Source: Eleusine coracana subsp. coracana (lineage: Eukaryota > Streptophyta > Magnoliopsida > Poales > Poaceae). From it: DNA of 64,000 bases. Within the stretch, counting starts at the first letter, position 1. Each line of letters opens with the position of its first letter. The position numbers and the translations under genes are program-made. The DNA is taken from assembly GCA_032690845.1 (NCBI GenBank), contig CM064417.1, positions 13,236,501 to 13,300,500 of the forward strand. The letters are read 5' to 3'. The notes under the pieces are model-generated. The model was not told where the DNA came from. It saw nothing but the letters and a program-made list of their open reading frames with translations, and ran no database searches. Below, one piece after another: positions 11,233 through 24,171 of this stretch.

Positions 11233-13015
11233 TGCGGATCGGACAAGTCGTTGGAAGACTGGAAGGGCCAGGCCCATCCGCCCATGCAGTATTGCACACG
11301 GAAATTGAGTAAACTAGGCCTAGGCAGTGTGTTTTGATTCAATAGCTGTAAAACTTCAGGTCAGGCTGCCCCAAATTTGCACGATGTCATGGTCCAACCG
11401 GTATACCCTGTAGATCTACTAATTATACAAGACTCACTATGTCAAGTAGGATCAAACCATCTTGTAAATCATCCGAGGAGAAAACACAAACAATTTTAAA
11501 GGTTCAATAAGTCATCTTATTCGATTTTATAATTGAGAGACAAAAATCAGAGTTGAATTTGAATTGGGTGTAATTAACACGCAACAGATTGTGCGTTAAA
11601 TGGATCGTGTGACCTGACTCGCAGGGTGCCACATACGAACTCGTCATCCTGACTGCTAGCGTCTCGTCTATCTCCACTTCCCACACATGCTCCCTCACCA
11701 CTAGGCCTATCCACCGCCCTCCAACCGCTCACAGGCGGCGCCTCCCATCACTTGGAAAACTTCTAAAACCATCGGAAGGAAGCGCCGCCTCTGCAGCAAC
11801 CCGAACTTGAAATGTCCGGTGTTAACCGCCTCCGACAACGCGGCAACGTCCTTGCTGCCCTGTCGTGCCGCCCGCCCAACAGTCATGCTCCGTCACCAAT
11901 CTCATCAGGTGCCGCCGCGATCACTGGCGTTAACCGCCACCGACAACGCGGTGACGCCCTCCTCCGCTCGCCCATGCCTGCGCTCCGTCACCATTGTCCT
12001 TTGAAGGTAGCTCGCCGGTCACCGCCGTGTTGCACCGCTCGTCCGACGCCCGCTCACCCGCCTCCTCTCCTCGCCCACATTCTATGGGCCTGGGCCACCA
12101 GTTTTCCAATTGAATTTTCCTAACTTAATATAGTTTGATGGAAGGCGGGCTATTACCCAATTCTTTCCATAGAAACTGACTGGGCCGATTTGAGGTTCTT
12201 CACGGGTTAGCACGGCCCAGGTTTCGTTCTCTGTGGAACTTGAACCAGACGAAAGCTAGTGCGCGCGTGCACCTTGCGCCGCTCAAAGAAACGCTTACCT
12301 TGTGGCTTAATGGCCGGCGGTGATCGCTACACGGTTCCCTCGTCTGGTCAGTGATTTCTGCGGCGGGGCTAATAAGTTTCCCGTCGCTAGTGTCCGACTT
12401 CCCGTTTCCAAGCTTCAAGCAAGAGCACGTTCCGGTCTTCCGGGCCTATTTTTCTGTAAAAACAAAAGAAAAATCGCCTTGTTGCATTGAAAACCTAAAA
12501 CTTGGCCATACTTGGCAATGGCCACCCTCGGCTGCCGCGTTGGCGCGAAGACGAACTTTTGGATGAAAGCCCGAAACTCATACACGACCATACGCCGGGC
12601 CGGCATCTTTGTTAACTCGTGTTTCCATGCGCCGAAACAAGCTTTAAAAAAAACACTTGTACTACTGCTGGGAGTGGCGATACCCTTTGCCTGAACTGCC
12701 AATGGCTCGCGATGCCCATGTGAACGAGCCCAGCTCTCGGGGCACGCGGCCGCGGCAGAGAAAAGTAATGGCTGTTCCGAAACCGAAAAAGGGTAACGAC
12801 AATTAATATACGGAGGGAATACAGTCTCGCCCGGTCTTTAAAAGCCGCGCGGGAGTGGCGCCTATAATGTGGCACAGGAGCCAGTAGGGAAGAGTGAGAG
12901 AGAGAGCTCGAGAGCTGAGGAGGCAAGGCAGTGACCGAGCGGAGCGGCCGGTCGAGTCCAGTCCACAGTAGGCGAAGAAGAAGAGGTTCTTCTTCTGCTC
13001 TGGTAGTGGTGACCA
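11233..13015. other. Upstream region of the GH9 gene
   Basis: GC-rich stretches at 11,700-12,100 and 12,850-13,015 give short overlapping open frames with no family resemblance. The last ~180 bases carry a CTTTAAAAG at 12,836-12,844 that could act as a weak TATA element and a GA-rich tract at 12,890-12,910 typical of plant 5' UTRs. Confidence 0.4.
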
Positions 13016-15257
13016 ATGGCTCGCGTGCGCTGCCTCTCCGTCCTCGCGCTCTTGCTCGCAGCCGCGCTGCAGCTGCCCGGCGACGCCATTGCCTCGCGCG
13101 GGCACAAGGGCCCCGCGCCGCACAACTACAGGGAAGCGCTCACCAAGTCCATCCTCTTCTTCGAGGGCCAGCGGTCGGGAAAGCTGCCGCCGTCGCAGCG
13201 CGCGACATGGCGCCGGGACTCGGGCCTCTCCGACGGCGCGGTCGCAAAGGCAAGAACGAGACCAGTGCCTCTGCATTTTGATTTTTAACAACCTATCTGC
13301 ATTGCTCTGAGCTTCTGACGAACGACATTGTTCTGGGTTTTTTTTTTTTGCAGGTGGACTTGGTTGGAGGGTACCACGACGCCGGCGACAACGTCAAGTT
13401 CGGGTTCCCGATGGCGTTCAGCATGACGATGCTGGCGTGGAGCGTGGTGGAGTTCGGCGGGCTCATGAAGGGGGAGCTGCAGCACGCACGGGAGGCCGTC
13501 CGCTGGGGCGCCGACTACCTGCTCAAGGCCACGGCGCACCCGGACACCGTCTACGTCCAGGTGAGACATTATCTTGGTTCTTGATACGCTATCCCATTTT
13601 CCACCATGGAGCCATGTGGGATGGTGTATTCCATTTTACCCTCTTGGTTAGCAATGTGGGATGGTGTTTTCCCAGTTCATTAGCTTGCAGCCAAACATAG
13701 CTGTTATGTTTTCATGCGGGTCAAACTCAGGCTGTGCTCCTTCACACTCCACATTCATGCTTAGATCTTGCAAGGCAACGATAGAGTACAAGCCGTGCTC
13801 AGAAAGTTCCCTTCATTTATGCACCCGAGCCTTGGCATGTCGCGCAGTTGTTCACACCACCATGTTGTGTGGTGGACCAATGCCGCTCGCAACAAGCAGT
13901 GTGGGGCGCCTGCTTCGCCCATTACGTGTGCGTATACCGAGCTCATGTCTTGTCGTTCTCTGGTCTTCATTTCATATCATATCATAGGTTGGTGACGCGA
14001 CCAAGGACCACGCGTGCTGGGAACGCCCGGAGGACATGGACACGCCCCGGACCGTGATAAAAGTGGACGCCAGCAACCCGGGTTCCGACGTGGCCGCCGA
14101 GACGGCCGCCGCGCTCGCCGCCGCATCCCTCGTCTTCCGGAAGGCCGACCCGGCCTACGCCAGCCGCCTCCTCGCCAGGGCCAAGAGGGTAAAAGACCTC
14201 CTCCTCTGTTTGTTTGGTGGTGCTCTGCTCTATGCAAGCATAATAAAAACTCTGTTTCTGTCTCACTAGGTGTTTGAGTTCGCTGACAAGCACAGGGGCA
14301 CCTACAGCAGCCGGCTCTCGTCATACGTCTGCCCATACTACTGCTCCTACTCTGGATACCAGGTAAGCAAAGGGGATATAATTTTTTATTCGTTATTTCT
14401 CGCGCTTCCATTGGCTACAAGAACTGCAGTATAAAATAGAGTACAAAAAGTTACTTACACATGTGTAAAAAAAAAAAAAAAAACAGGACGAGCTTCTTTG
14501 GGGCGCTGCCTGGCTCCACCGCGCGACCAAGAGCCCGATGTACCTGAGCTACATCCAGACGAACGGGCAGATCCTTGGCGCGGACGAGTCGGACAACACG
14601 TTCGGTTGGGACAACAAGCACGCGGGCGCACGGGTGCTCATCTCCAAGTCGTTCCTGGTGCAGCGTCTGGGCGCCATGCACGAGTACAAGGGCCACGCCG
14701 ACGGGTTCATCTGCTCCATGGTGCCCGGCACGCCCACGGACCAGACCCAGTTCACCCGGGCGGGGCTCCTGTACAAGCTCAGCGACAGCAACATGCAGTA
14801 CGTCACCTCCAGCGCCTTCCTCCTCCTCACCTACGCCAAGTACCTCGCCTTCGCCAAGCAGACCGTCACATGCGGCGGCGCCGTCGTCACGCCGCAGCGC
14901 CTGCGCAGCATCGCGAGGAAGCAGGTGGATTACCTGCTGGGAAGCAACCCCATGGGGATGTCGTACATGGTCGGGTACGGGAACAAGTACCCGAAACGGA
15001 TCCACCACCGCGCGGCGTCGCTGCCGTCCGTGGCCGCGCACCCGGCCAAGATCGGATGCTCGCAGGGGTTCACCGCGCTGTATTCTAATGCTCCGAACCC
15101 GAATGTTCACGTCGGCGCCGTCGTGGGAGGGCCCAACGAGCAGGACCAGTTCCCCGACCAGAGGAACGACCACGAGCACTCGGAGCCGGCCACCTACATC
15201 AACGCGCCGCTCGTCGGAGCGCTCGCGTACCTCGCGCACTCCTACGGCCAGCTCTAG
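13016..15257 (+). CDS. Secreted GH9 endo-1,4-beta-glucanase (five exons)
   Basis: Exons 13016-13249, 13354-13560, 13988-14188, 14270-14362 and 14487-15257 join in phase 0 to 501 residues. Residues 1-26 are a signal peptide (LALLLAAALQLPGDAIA); there is no membrane anchor and no C-terminal CBM49, placing it in plant GH9 class B. The catalytic domain shows GGYHDAGDNVKFGFPMAFS at 83-101 with the base Asp pair (D87, D90), the HHR signature at 418-420, LLGSNPMGMSYMVGYG at 395-410, and DQRNDHEHSEPATYINAP at 469-486 with catalytic Asp469 and acid Glu478. The family cleaves amorphous cellulose or related beta-1,4-glucans in the wall during growth, abscission or vascular development. Intron 1 begins GC rather than GT (AAG|GCAAGA); the other three are GT-AG. 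All signature residues are intact, so the gene is probably functional. I assign no symbol because paralogues cannot be separated by eye. Confidence 0.95.
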
Positions 15258-15801
15258 GTGCTTTAATTCGTCCCATGCATCATACCTTCATCGTCAGAGA
15301 TCATCGTTGGATTAGCTACACTATGAGTAGTACTATTATTGTCGTCTTGGTTTCAGTAGTCGACAGGTTATTAGAGGAGTTATTAATCGTGGTTTAATTG
15401 GGAACCCCAGTGCAAGAAGGGGCACTTGCGGGTCTTAATTGTGTTGTTGTTGGTCGCCGGCGCACGTATGTATCGGGGAAGCAGAATGCGTTTCCCACAT
15501 TATATTGTACTCTCATGGTTGCAGCTCGCAACTGTTCCACTGCATCAAGCAGGGTCACTAGTATTATCTACAATCTCTGATCCTTGTATACCTTCTATAT
15601 TAAAGAGCAAAAGAACTGGAAGCAAATACAGCGCATAATGCTGAACCGCCCGAGAATATCCTCAACCATTTTAACGAAACGACAACTCCTCAAGCATGAA
15701 CAGTGCGTTCGTCCTGTCCGGTGTAAGCATGGAGTACCGTTCATCCGAAAACTGCATGGACCAATGTGACCACTGTCGTCGCTGTGTTCGTTAGGCTTGG
15801 G

Positions 15802-15845
15802 GATGGTCGCACGGCATGAGTCCGATGGTCGCACGGCATGAGTCC
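15802..15845. repeat. Perfect 22-bp tandem duplication
   Basis: GATGGTCGCACGGCATGAGT plus CC at 15,802-15,823 is repeated exactly at 15,824-15,845. Confidence 0.9.
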
Positions 15846-17397
15846 TCGGCCCATTGTACTTAACCTAAACAATGCTTTTGATTGGCTCGGTGCACACTGT
15901 TCAGTATGGGTCCTCGGGGTTCGCGTGACTCACATGGCGGTGGCTCACCGTCTCACCGTGCACAAGGTAACGGACTATCCCCAACCGCCAGTGCTGTTAA
16001 TGAGCTCCCTCTACAAAAGGAATCCAAGTATTGCAAATAGGATTTTCATGGAATCTTTGTCATTTTAGTATGTTCAAGTCTTTATTTACAATAGGAACTA
16101 ATGTGATGTCAAAATAAGAAAAAATGTTCTCACTATACTACCTTCAATTTCTAATTGTTATCCTTGTGTCAACTTAATAATTAGCTCAAAAATGAACTAA
16201 ATGTACTGTCCGATCCAACATCATCAATTAAAATCGCAAGGAATCGTTTCTAATTAATTCAAGGTTACTGATTTTTTTTTCTAGTGTTTTCTTAGCTAGC
16301 ACAGTAATTTTGATCGCAACTTGCAATAGTTTATGAACAGAACCAGAAAGACAGTATCTAGTAGTAAGATTGTCATACACATCAAATCTTAATAGTGTTA
16401 AGATGGGAACACTGCATCCTAGTGATTGTATGCTGACAGCATTGACTATGGGAGTTGAGTTCAAGTGATTCGTATGCTGACAGTACTTTAAAAAACAATA
16501 TGGACCAAATGGCGGGAAATCTCTATACTATACAGTAATTCGTCAAAAATATAGACCAGTGCCTACATTATTATGTGGTCTTGACTCTTGAGTGAAAAGG
16601 CAAACCAATTTCTCTTGAAAGCGTACAACAACTCCCGTTGTGATAAATGGTGAATGAGCTACAAAATATCTCATACCAAATCTGAAGCACGGCTCTCCAA
16701 AAGCAGTCCGTTGTATTCTACTGGCAATGAAATTTAAATACTACCAAAAGTGCGACAGCCACAACAGTGGGTGCCGGTATCTTGATATTGTGCTCTCCAT
16801 TTGGCAGTAATTTACTTCAATGTGCGGCAGATTCCGAGCCCCGTCAAATTGGAGTATTTTACCCTAAGATAATCACTGAGGAGGTTCAGCTGTGCAAAGA
16901 GGGATCACATGGTGGATGGTGATTTCAATGATGCCCACGCAGCATCTGTGCGTAAACAAGTGAATAAATGGCACCTGCGGCTCAGTCACGGCGCGAGCCC
17001 GAGTGTTCATCCGCATCGGAGAATGGGTTGTGCTGCACAGTCAAGTAGGGCGACTCATCATCCTTGTTAATTAACTAACGAGATGTGCCGTACTACAGTG
17101 TAAATAATGAAATAGCGAGAATAAGGCTGTATATCCCTTTAATAAAAAATACAACTTTGAACGGTGTACAATGTGCCCAACCTTCCCGCCAACTTCTTCA
17201 GGAGTTTGTTCCACCCAAACAAAAATGGGGTAACTGCGGGGAGAGCAGAAAGAGAGTGGTCAGCGGTGTGTTTGACCGGAGCACGTTGCTCACCTCGTAA
17301 CCCGGCACAGGCACGCCGGGCCTCCTCGCATACGAACGAGAACGAAAGCTGGCCGCCTGACAAAGCACGAACTGCACGCTATTAGTATTATGGAAGA

Positions 17398-17419
17398 GGG
17401 GGGGGGGGGGGGGGGGGGG
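17398..17419 (+). repeat. Poly-G homopolymer, 22 bases
   Basis: Uninterrupted run of 22 G following TGGAAGA. Length in a single read or assembly is uncertain; such runs can form quadruplex structures and mutate fast. Confidence 0.85.
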
Positions 17420-19023
17420 AGTCTTAATCCGTCAATACAGTAGTGATTAGCGTGCTACCACGGTGAGAATCTATCCGGTAGCATCAAATGGCAGCCTTTC
17501 TTTGTTCCTGAATACTACTAGTACTATCTTGACGGCTCCTGCAAAATGGAGAAGATTTGCGTTAAACTAGCCTATATAAACTCCAAGGAGCACGGTCCAT
17601 TTGTGCTGATGCGTGAGCTGAGTGATGAAGACTGAGGCTCATAACATGCACCAAGTGTGTTAGGATCAGGGCATTTAGCTGCGTGCAGTTGCCATTTTTT
17701 TACAGGCCTGCGGTTGTGCCGGTGCCCATTTGTAAAGCTGCAACCCTTTACAGAAACGGCCAAGCTGCGGCACCAGTTCATCGCAGAAAAACGAGCTGGT
17801 CCAGCGAGGAGCACCCATGAAGCAGCTGAACCATGACGAACTCTGGATCCTAGTCCTCTGCCCCATACTAGGACCATCCAATATTGTGAACGAATATAAG
17901 AAAGTGATGATTACTGCTTAACATGCCCATGATCACTATCGCCTATCGGCATCTGGTTGTCTATATATGTAAAATCGTCGATCGAGTACGTATAGGAACC
18001 CGACCTGGGTGCGGCATGTGACGAGCTGACGCATCTGAGTTGTACCAGTCACTTGATTCCATGCACGCTTTATCCACTCCACATGTGTTCGATCGGCCAT
18101 CCAGCCAACCATTGGCAGCATGGGTGTCTGCGCTTTGGCCTTTGGTAAAGGGGCCGCCGGCAGTGTAAGCGATGATGCAGTATGTGCAGCAATCACCGAT
18201 TGGACGATGAAGGTTTCGATGATGGCCATCGATGCTTGCTTGCATGGGACTTGTTCACTGACAACGGAGTTCAGCCACAGTTATCGATTATTTTTCTTCT
18301 GTACTGTGTAGTGTGTACGTGTCGGCCATGTCGCGTATGCAAGGTAACGATTTGGATCATGAGATCCGGATGCGCACGCGTACATTTTCCATCACGACAA
18401 TGGCCGATGGGTGATCGATTGGTAACTGATTGTATTTACACTACCAGTAGTCCACTAGCAGTCCTACTTGACATCATTTTGTCAATCTAGAGGCGCCCCT
18501 ACCCACGTCATGTGAGATGTTTTCCTCGCCCATTCTAGCTGCCATGCTGTCGTCGCTCCTTTTGAGGAACATCGAGCCTGCCGGGTGCGCGCGTGGTGTC
18601 AGCGGCCTCGTCGCTCTCATCTCGTTCCATTCGGCTGACGCGCGACACGAGCTCATGACCCGCAGCAACTATCTGTGATGACTGATGACGCTCAACAGTG
18701 GGCCTGGATGAAACAGCCGCAGCCGCAGCCAACGAGCCAATACACATAAGCCGGAGCCGGGCCAGCCGCCAGGAGCAGTGGTAGCGGCCAGCGAGGAGCA
18801 TGTGTGCGAGGCGACGGAGAACGTGGCCGCGTGCAGCGTGTTCACTTTGTTCTTCCACGGCAAATATTTGTATTTCAGCCAAAGGGTACGTTCTCGGGTC
18901 CAGCGCACTGCCGGAGCATCGAGCGTAAGCTAGCGACTTGCGACTAGAGAGCACGACGACGGAGACGTCACCACAAGCTAGACATTCTGGCCCCAACAGC
19001 TCATTACCGATTCTTTTAACTCA

Positions 19024-20352
19024 TCTAATCCACATATCTTTAGCAGATGTAACCCACTATGAGGTCTTAATGGTTATTTCTCTCAACTCTCAATGAGCCA
19101 CGTCATCTGAAAAAATTCATCCATTGGATCACATCTTTAGACACATTCTGTTCATATATTTTGGTTTGCTTCTGGCCAATAAGTTTCCTGCTCACTCCAC
19201 AGTTACTGTTTTGAAGGAGGGCAATAAAACTCTAAGAAACTGACCTAAGGAGAGGCACGGTGCAGTAAGAGACCAAAACAATTCATGACGCTAATTCTCT
19301 CTTAGTTAATCAGGCTACAAATAAATTATTAAAAAGAAGCACTTTACACACTACCTCCTAATCTACATATCTTTAAAAGATTCAACCCATTATGAGGCCT
19401 TAATGGCTATTTCTCTCAACTCTCAGCGAGCCACGTCATCCGAAAAATTTGATCCATTGAATCACATCTTTAGACACATCCTGTTCGTTTATTTTGGTTT
19501 GCTTCTGGCCAATGAGTTTCCTGCTCACTCCACAGTTACTGTTTTGAAGGAGGGCAATAAAACTCTAAGAAACTGACCTGAGGAGAGGCATGATGCAGTA
19601 AGAGACCAAACAATTCATGACACTAATTCTCTCTTAGTTAATCAGGCTACAAATAAATTATTAAAAAGAAGCACTTTACACACTACCTCCTAATCTACAT
19701 ATCTTTAAAAGATTCAACCCATTATGAGGCCTTAATGGCTATTTCTCTCAACTCTCAGCGAGCCACGTCATCCGAAAAATTTGATCCATTGAATCACATC
19801 TTTAGACACATCCTGTTCGTTTATTTTGGTTTGCTTCTGGCCAATGAGTTTCCTGCTCACTCCACAGTTACTGTTTTGAAGGAGGGCAATAAAACTCTAA
19901 GAAACTGACCTGAGGAGAGGCATGATGCAGTAAGAGACCAAACAATTCATGACACTAATTCTCTCTTAGTTAATCAGGCTACAAATAAATTATTAAAAAG
20001 AAGCACTTTACACACTACCTCCTAATCTACATATTTTTAGAAGATTCAACCCACTATGAGGCCTTAATGGCTATTTCTCTCAACTCTCAGCAAGTCACGT
20101 CATCCAAAAAATTTCATCCATTGATCACATCTTTAGACACATCCTGTTCGTTTATTTTGGTTTGCTTCTAGCTAATGAGTTTCCTGCTCACTCCACAGTT
20201 ACTGTTTTGAAGGAGGGCAATAAAACTCTAAGAAACTGACCTGAGGAGAGACACGATGCTGTAAGAGACCAAAACAATTCATGACGCTAATCCTTTCTTA
20301 ATTAATCAGGCTACAAATAAATTATTAAAAAGAAGCACTTTACACACTACCT
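19024..20352 (+). repeat. Four tandem units, 332-bp period
   Basis: The block that ends GCACTTTACACACTACCTCC recurs with its C at 19,340, 19,672, 20,004 and 20,336, exactly 332 bases apart each time. Each unit opens AATCTACATATCTTTA and includes GCCACGTCATC and TTTTGAAGGAGGGCAATAAA. Units 2 and 3 are nearly identical while units 1 and 4 have diverged, which indicates stepwise amplification. No open frame is maintained. Confidence 0.95.
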
Positions 20353-21420
20353 CCTAAATTGTCGCCAGTATACTGCTTGCCATTGCCATTCATCTATTGT
20401 CTCTTTCCTTCCCGTTGCCACCCAGCTTCTTTATTCTCTGATTCCATGCTACATAAAACAGTCTTCTTTACTCTCCTTTCATACTACGAGAAACTGCCTC
20501 TTTGGAGAATTGTAGAAATTTCCACCATCAAGAGATCAATGCCGTAAGTATAATACAGAGGCCGGAGCGGGCATGCAGAAACTCCCTCCACTACGGTTGG
20601 TGGCTGGGCAATCAAGAGCCAATGTCATCAATGGAGTTATTTCTCATCGCATCTCTCTAGCACTCATATATTTATCCCAAGGTTGCCAAAAGATGAAGCA
20701 TTTTACTGTGCTTCAGTGGTGTTCATAGTTTCACACCACGGAGTGCTCCACGTGATCTTCATCATACTTTTTGTTTGACCTATTGCTTCCCCTAATAGAG
20801 GTCTTATTTGCTTTCGATTGGATATCAAGGTTGGGCTCTCCCTTTCTTATGGCTGGATCAAAGAAGCCGACACTGCTCTTAAAGATCATCAGTTGGGGTC
20901 TGCAAAAAATTTCAAACTCCCAGATTCTAAGATTAAGGCCATGATATAGCAGCTGCCACTCAATATGCAGTCAAGATCTCACATTGCTTTTTCATCCACT
21001 TCTGCGATTGATGCACGCACACACTACAACTGCAATTTTGATGGTAGGTCGGATTTTAGATGCTATCCACACATAATTCGGTGAAAGAACATGTTATGCA
21101 TGATTTATATTTTCATTTTTTCTTTTATTTTAATGGCTGGTTTATTCATTTCTTTGACTTTTTTTAGGGCCGTTCATTTCTTGGAGTTAAAAATGTAATA
21201 TATATTGAGTGCCTTGAATCATTTTTGTTTCTATATAAGAGTGCATGGTCCATATAACTATATTTGTTTCACTATATCTGGATCACTGATGATATCCTGA
21301 GACAAATATCACTATATTTGTTTCACTATATCTGGATGCTCCATATTATTTTTACTTCACTCCTCTACATATGTAAAGTAACCTTCGAGTCCCGCAGCAA
21401 CGCGCTGGGATTTCATCTAG
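19024..21420 (+). mobile_element. Helitron-like element
   Basis: The right end reads CCCGCAGCAACGCGCTGGG (a short GC stem-loop) followed 8 bases later by CTAG and a T at 21,421, the form of grass Helitron 3' ends (hairpin then CTRR, inserted between A and T). The proposed left end is TCTAATCCACATATCTTTAG at 19,024, preceded by A, matching the 5'-TC rule. No terminal inverted repeats or target duplication exist, also as expected. No Rep/helicase coding sequence is present, so it would be non-autonomous. The 3' end is the stronger evidence; the 5' end is inferred from the TC start and the edge of the repeat array. Confidence 0.5.
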
Positions 21421-21534
21421 TAAGGCTTTGTTTGGGAATCCCAATTCCCCCAGGGAATCGGGCTCAAGCTCTAGGGGCATTCTGGCCCGGGGCTTCTCTC
21501 CCTCACTGAAACCGAGCTATCATTTGGATGACCC

Positions 21535-23695
21535 GTGTGCCGAAAATCTACAGGTGTTTCCAGGCCCATCCCCATCAGATTCCTAGGGGAAAAATATAAT
21601 TACCTCCCGACACGAGCCAAAATTTCTCATCTCGCTCGACGCTCGGTCGCCACCGCCGCGCCTCGCCCCCGTCGCCGTCCCACCCCGCCTTCATCGCCAC
21701 CTCGGCTTCCACCTTCGTCATCGCCCCTCCGTCGTCGCCCACCTTCATCGCTGTCTCTATCACCGCGCTTCCTTCATTGTTGTCTCCATCGCCGCCCCCG
21801 TCCTGCTCCATCCCGATCAACAAGCTTTAGTCCAAAAACTATCGGGTGCATCCAAGAACCCTACCTCCAAGATATATTCCGCTGGACCGCCAAGAACCAC
21901 GGTGAGGCCTCACCCCTCCCTCCTTATCTTAGTTTACAGGTTCACCCGACGACGACATGGACATGTACTATCGTCACTACTGATTATGTGATGCGGTCCG
22001 GTGTAGCAGATTGATTTGATTGTTTTACATGTAGTATAGTTTTGCGTGGAAACTGGGTGGTGTTTGGTCCGGTGCCGGTAATAGTATCGTAATGGCAATC
22101 AGATAACGCTGCATTCGTAATTGATGTATGACATTACTGTTTTTGCTTGGTTGGGATCTATAACGGATTCGATTTCCATTACGGTGTTTGGCTTGAGAGC
22201 AGTTTTAACGTAATCAATGAATCTGTTGGCAGGAAGGCCACACCGTAGCTAGATTGATTGAAACTTCACTGTTTAAACCAAAAAATTACACATTTTAAAA
22301 AATTGAAAACTTATACTTTCAGGGCTATAAAGAACATGATTTTTTTGACAAGCAATGTAAATTAACTTATTTTAACTACAACCACATACTTGTTCAGATA
22401 AAAGCAGTACCGATTGCTTAGGTCCAAACATGATTCACATATTTGTTCACATGATGGCATTGACAACTTGAAGGCCCCGTTACCTTTCGGAATGGGGGAT
22501 CCCCTTTGGCAACCAACCACGGTAGTAGTTGCGGAACTACTGGGCCAAGAGAGGACAACCTGTTGTTCCTGCTCCTCCTTCTTCGCTTCGGGGATTCTTC
22601 TCTATCTATAGTTCATGGCCTATTAGAAGTAGAAGGTGCTCTGGTGCAATCCTTACCGACATTGCAGTCGGGTTGATAATAATCGAGTGCACAGCAATCT
22701 TGTTTGGCTTGGTCCCGAAACAGAATTCCCTTTTTTTCTTCTTTGTTCTTTGTCTATAGGGAAACTACATGTTATTCAAGGCATCAATAGAAACCCCTAT
22801 TTTTGGGGTCCTACTTATTTTCATTGTCTTCGGAATAGTAGAATGGTACTTTAATTTACTCCAAGAACATAGGAATATGTAACTCCAGGTAGAATGTCAA
22901 AGAATAAACTACAGTTTGTTCTAAACCTAAGAATGCTTGAACAAGTACGTTGAAGTTCCAATGGACTTGAAATGACCGTTGATCTTTGCAGCCTAAATGC
23001 CTTCTTCTCTAGTGCCTCTGGAATAACTGGTCCTCCTTTGTGTATCTGTAAGAAGTTCAAATGAATATTTCATCAATATAAAATTTGATAAAACAATAAA
23101 GGGAGCTTCATATATGTTGAAAAGGCATGTGTCACAAGCAGGATCATAAATTTCACCAAAAACTTCGTGTAATTCAACTACAAGCTCTGCCCAAAATGAT
23201 AAACAAAAAGTACTTTAGCCTATATCAACTAGAAGGGTACATCTAGAAAGTCATATCTTATAAGCATCCAAGAATAACTAAATAATTTCATGCTATATTT
23301 GTCATTCAGATGGTCAGATGGGGGTGGACCTCATTAGGCAAAATTATCTTTTGAAAAGGTGCACTGGAACTAGGCATGTCATTTCAAACTATCAAATCAG
23401 GGGGATTCCCACTGATAGTCATGCCACTATCACGATTAAGCAGTCCCTCTATCAACACGTTGGCCAAACTAGTGATAGTGTATTCTTCCTTAGTGGTCAA
23501 ACTAAGTAGATAAAATGTCATGCATGTACACACAAGGTCATCTAGGCTACTAGGTTTGTGTACAGTTCATACTAACCTATAAGATCACATGATGTCCTAT
23601 CTTGAGCTTCCTTGTCTCTCTCTTTCCTTCCTGTGTGCTTCATCTACCACAAACAGAACAATTATGATGAAAATAAGTTTTATAATCACTAGCTG
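21535..23695. other. Non-coding left arm of the PIF/Harbinger candidate
   Basis: A short GC-rich Pro/Arg-rich open frame (21,535-22,014) has low complexity and no domain; the rest is AT-rich. Nothing convincing is encoded. Confidence 0.4.
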
Positions 23696-23711
23696 ATACA
23701 CCAAAAACAAC

Positions 23712-24134
23712 CTGGCTCCACAACCCTCGGTTGGCCGGTTCTCAAGCTGGTGGAGCTCGGCCAGGTATCAAATTCCTAAGGAGGCTAAACGTGGCTTTAA
23801 CTCGCTGGTGATTCTGGTCTCTTGGGAGTTGTGGAAGCACAAGAATACCTGCGTCTTCGATGGTACTCGACCAAATATTCAAGTCCTATTGCACACGCTA
23901 GGAACTGAATGCATGCTTTGATGCCTAGCTGGGGCTGTCCAACTCCAAGAGTTGGTGACCCGGTTCATGTAGTAGTTTTTTGTGGGATTATTTGAAACCT
24001 TATTCTATAATTATTGATGAGTTGTGTGGTGGTGTGCCTCTAGAAGGCGCTTTGTAATCATCCGGGTTCTTACCCAGGCTCTTTCTCTTCTTAATGAAAT
24101 GACGTGCAGTTCTCCTGCACGTTCGAGAAAAAAA
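23712..24134 (+). mobile_element. 5'-truncated LINE-1 tail with target duplication
   Basis: Encodes the last part of a LINE ORF2 (NSLVILVSWELWKHRNTCVF around 23,800) followed by the typical plant LINE 3' UTR (TTAATGAAATGACGTGCAGT, CTGCACGTTCGAG) and an A run ending at ~24,135. A 16-base flank ATACACCAAAAACAAC at 23,696-23,711 recurs with one change at 24,135-24,150, which is the expected target-site duplication. Inserted just downstream of the Myb-like ORF 3' end. Confidence 0.85.
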
Positions 24135-24171
24135 ATATACCAAAAACAACATATAGGAAGCAAAGTTAATT

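Larger units (their letters stand above)
15258..19023. other. Intergenic, downstream of GH9; no gene recognised
   Basis: The first ~400 bases are probably GH9 3' UTR and flank. Beyond that are short open frames only. A minus-strand open frame of 153 codons at 18,535-18,996 is GC-rich and shows no domain. The stretch includes a perfect 22-bp tandem duplication and a 22-base poly-G run listed separately. Confidence 0.45.

Noticed and set aside
14451..15315. Long minus-strand and alternate-frame ORFs over the last GH9 exon
   Set aside because: Shadows of the GC-rich GH9 exon, whose frame carries all family signatures.
18535..18996. 153-codon minus-strand ORF
   Set aside because: GC-rich, no recognisable domain, no promoter-like start; may be chance, so not listed as a gene.
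22430..22870. Segment with hydrophobic open frames that looked like an organelle-derived insert
   Set aside because: I could not match it to any plastid or mitochondrial gene; left as part of the non-coding left arm of the PIF candidate.
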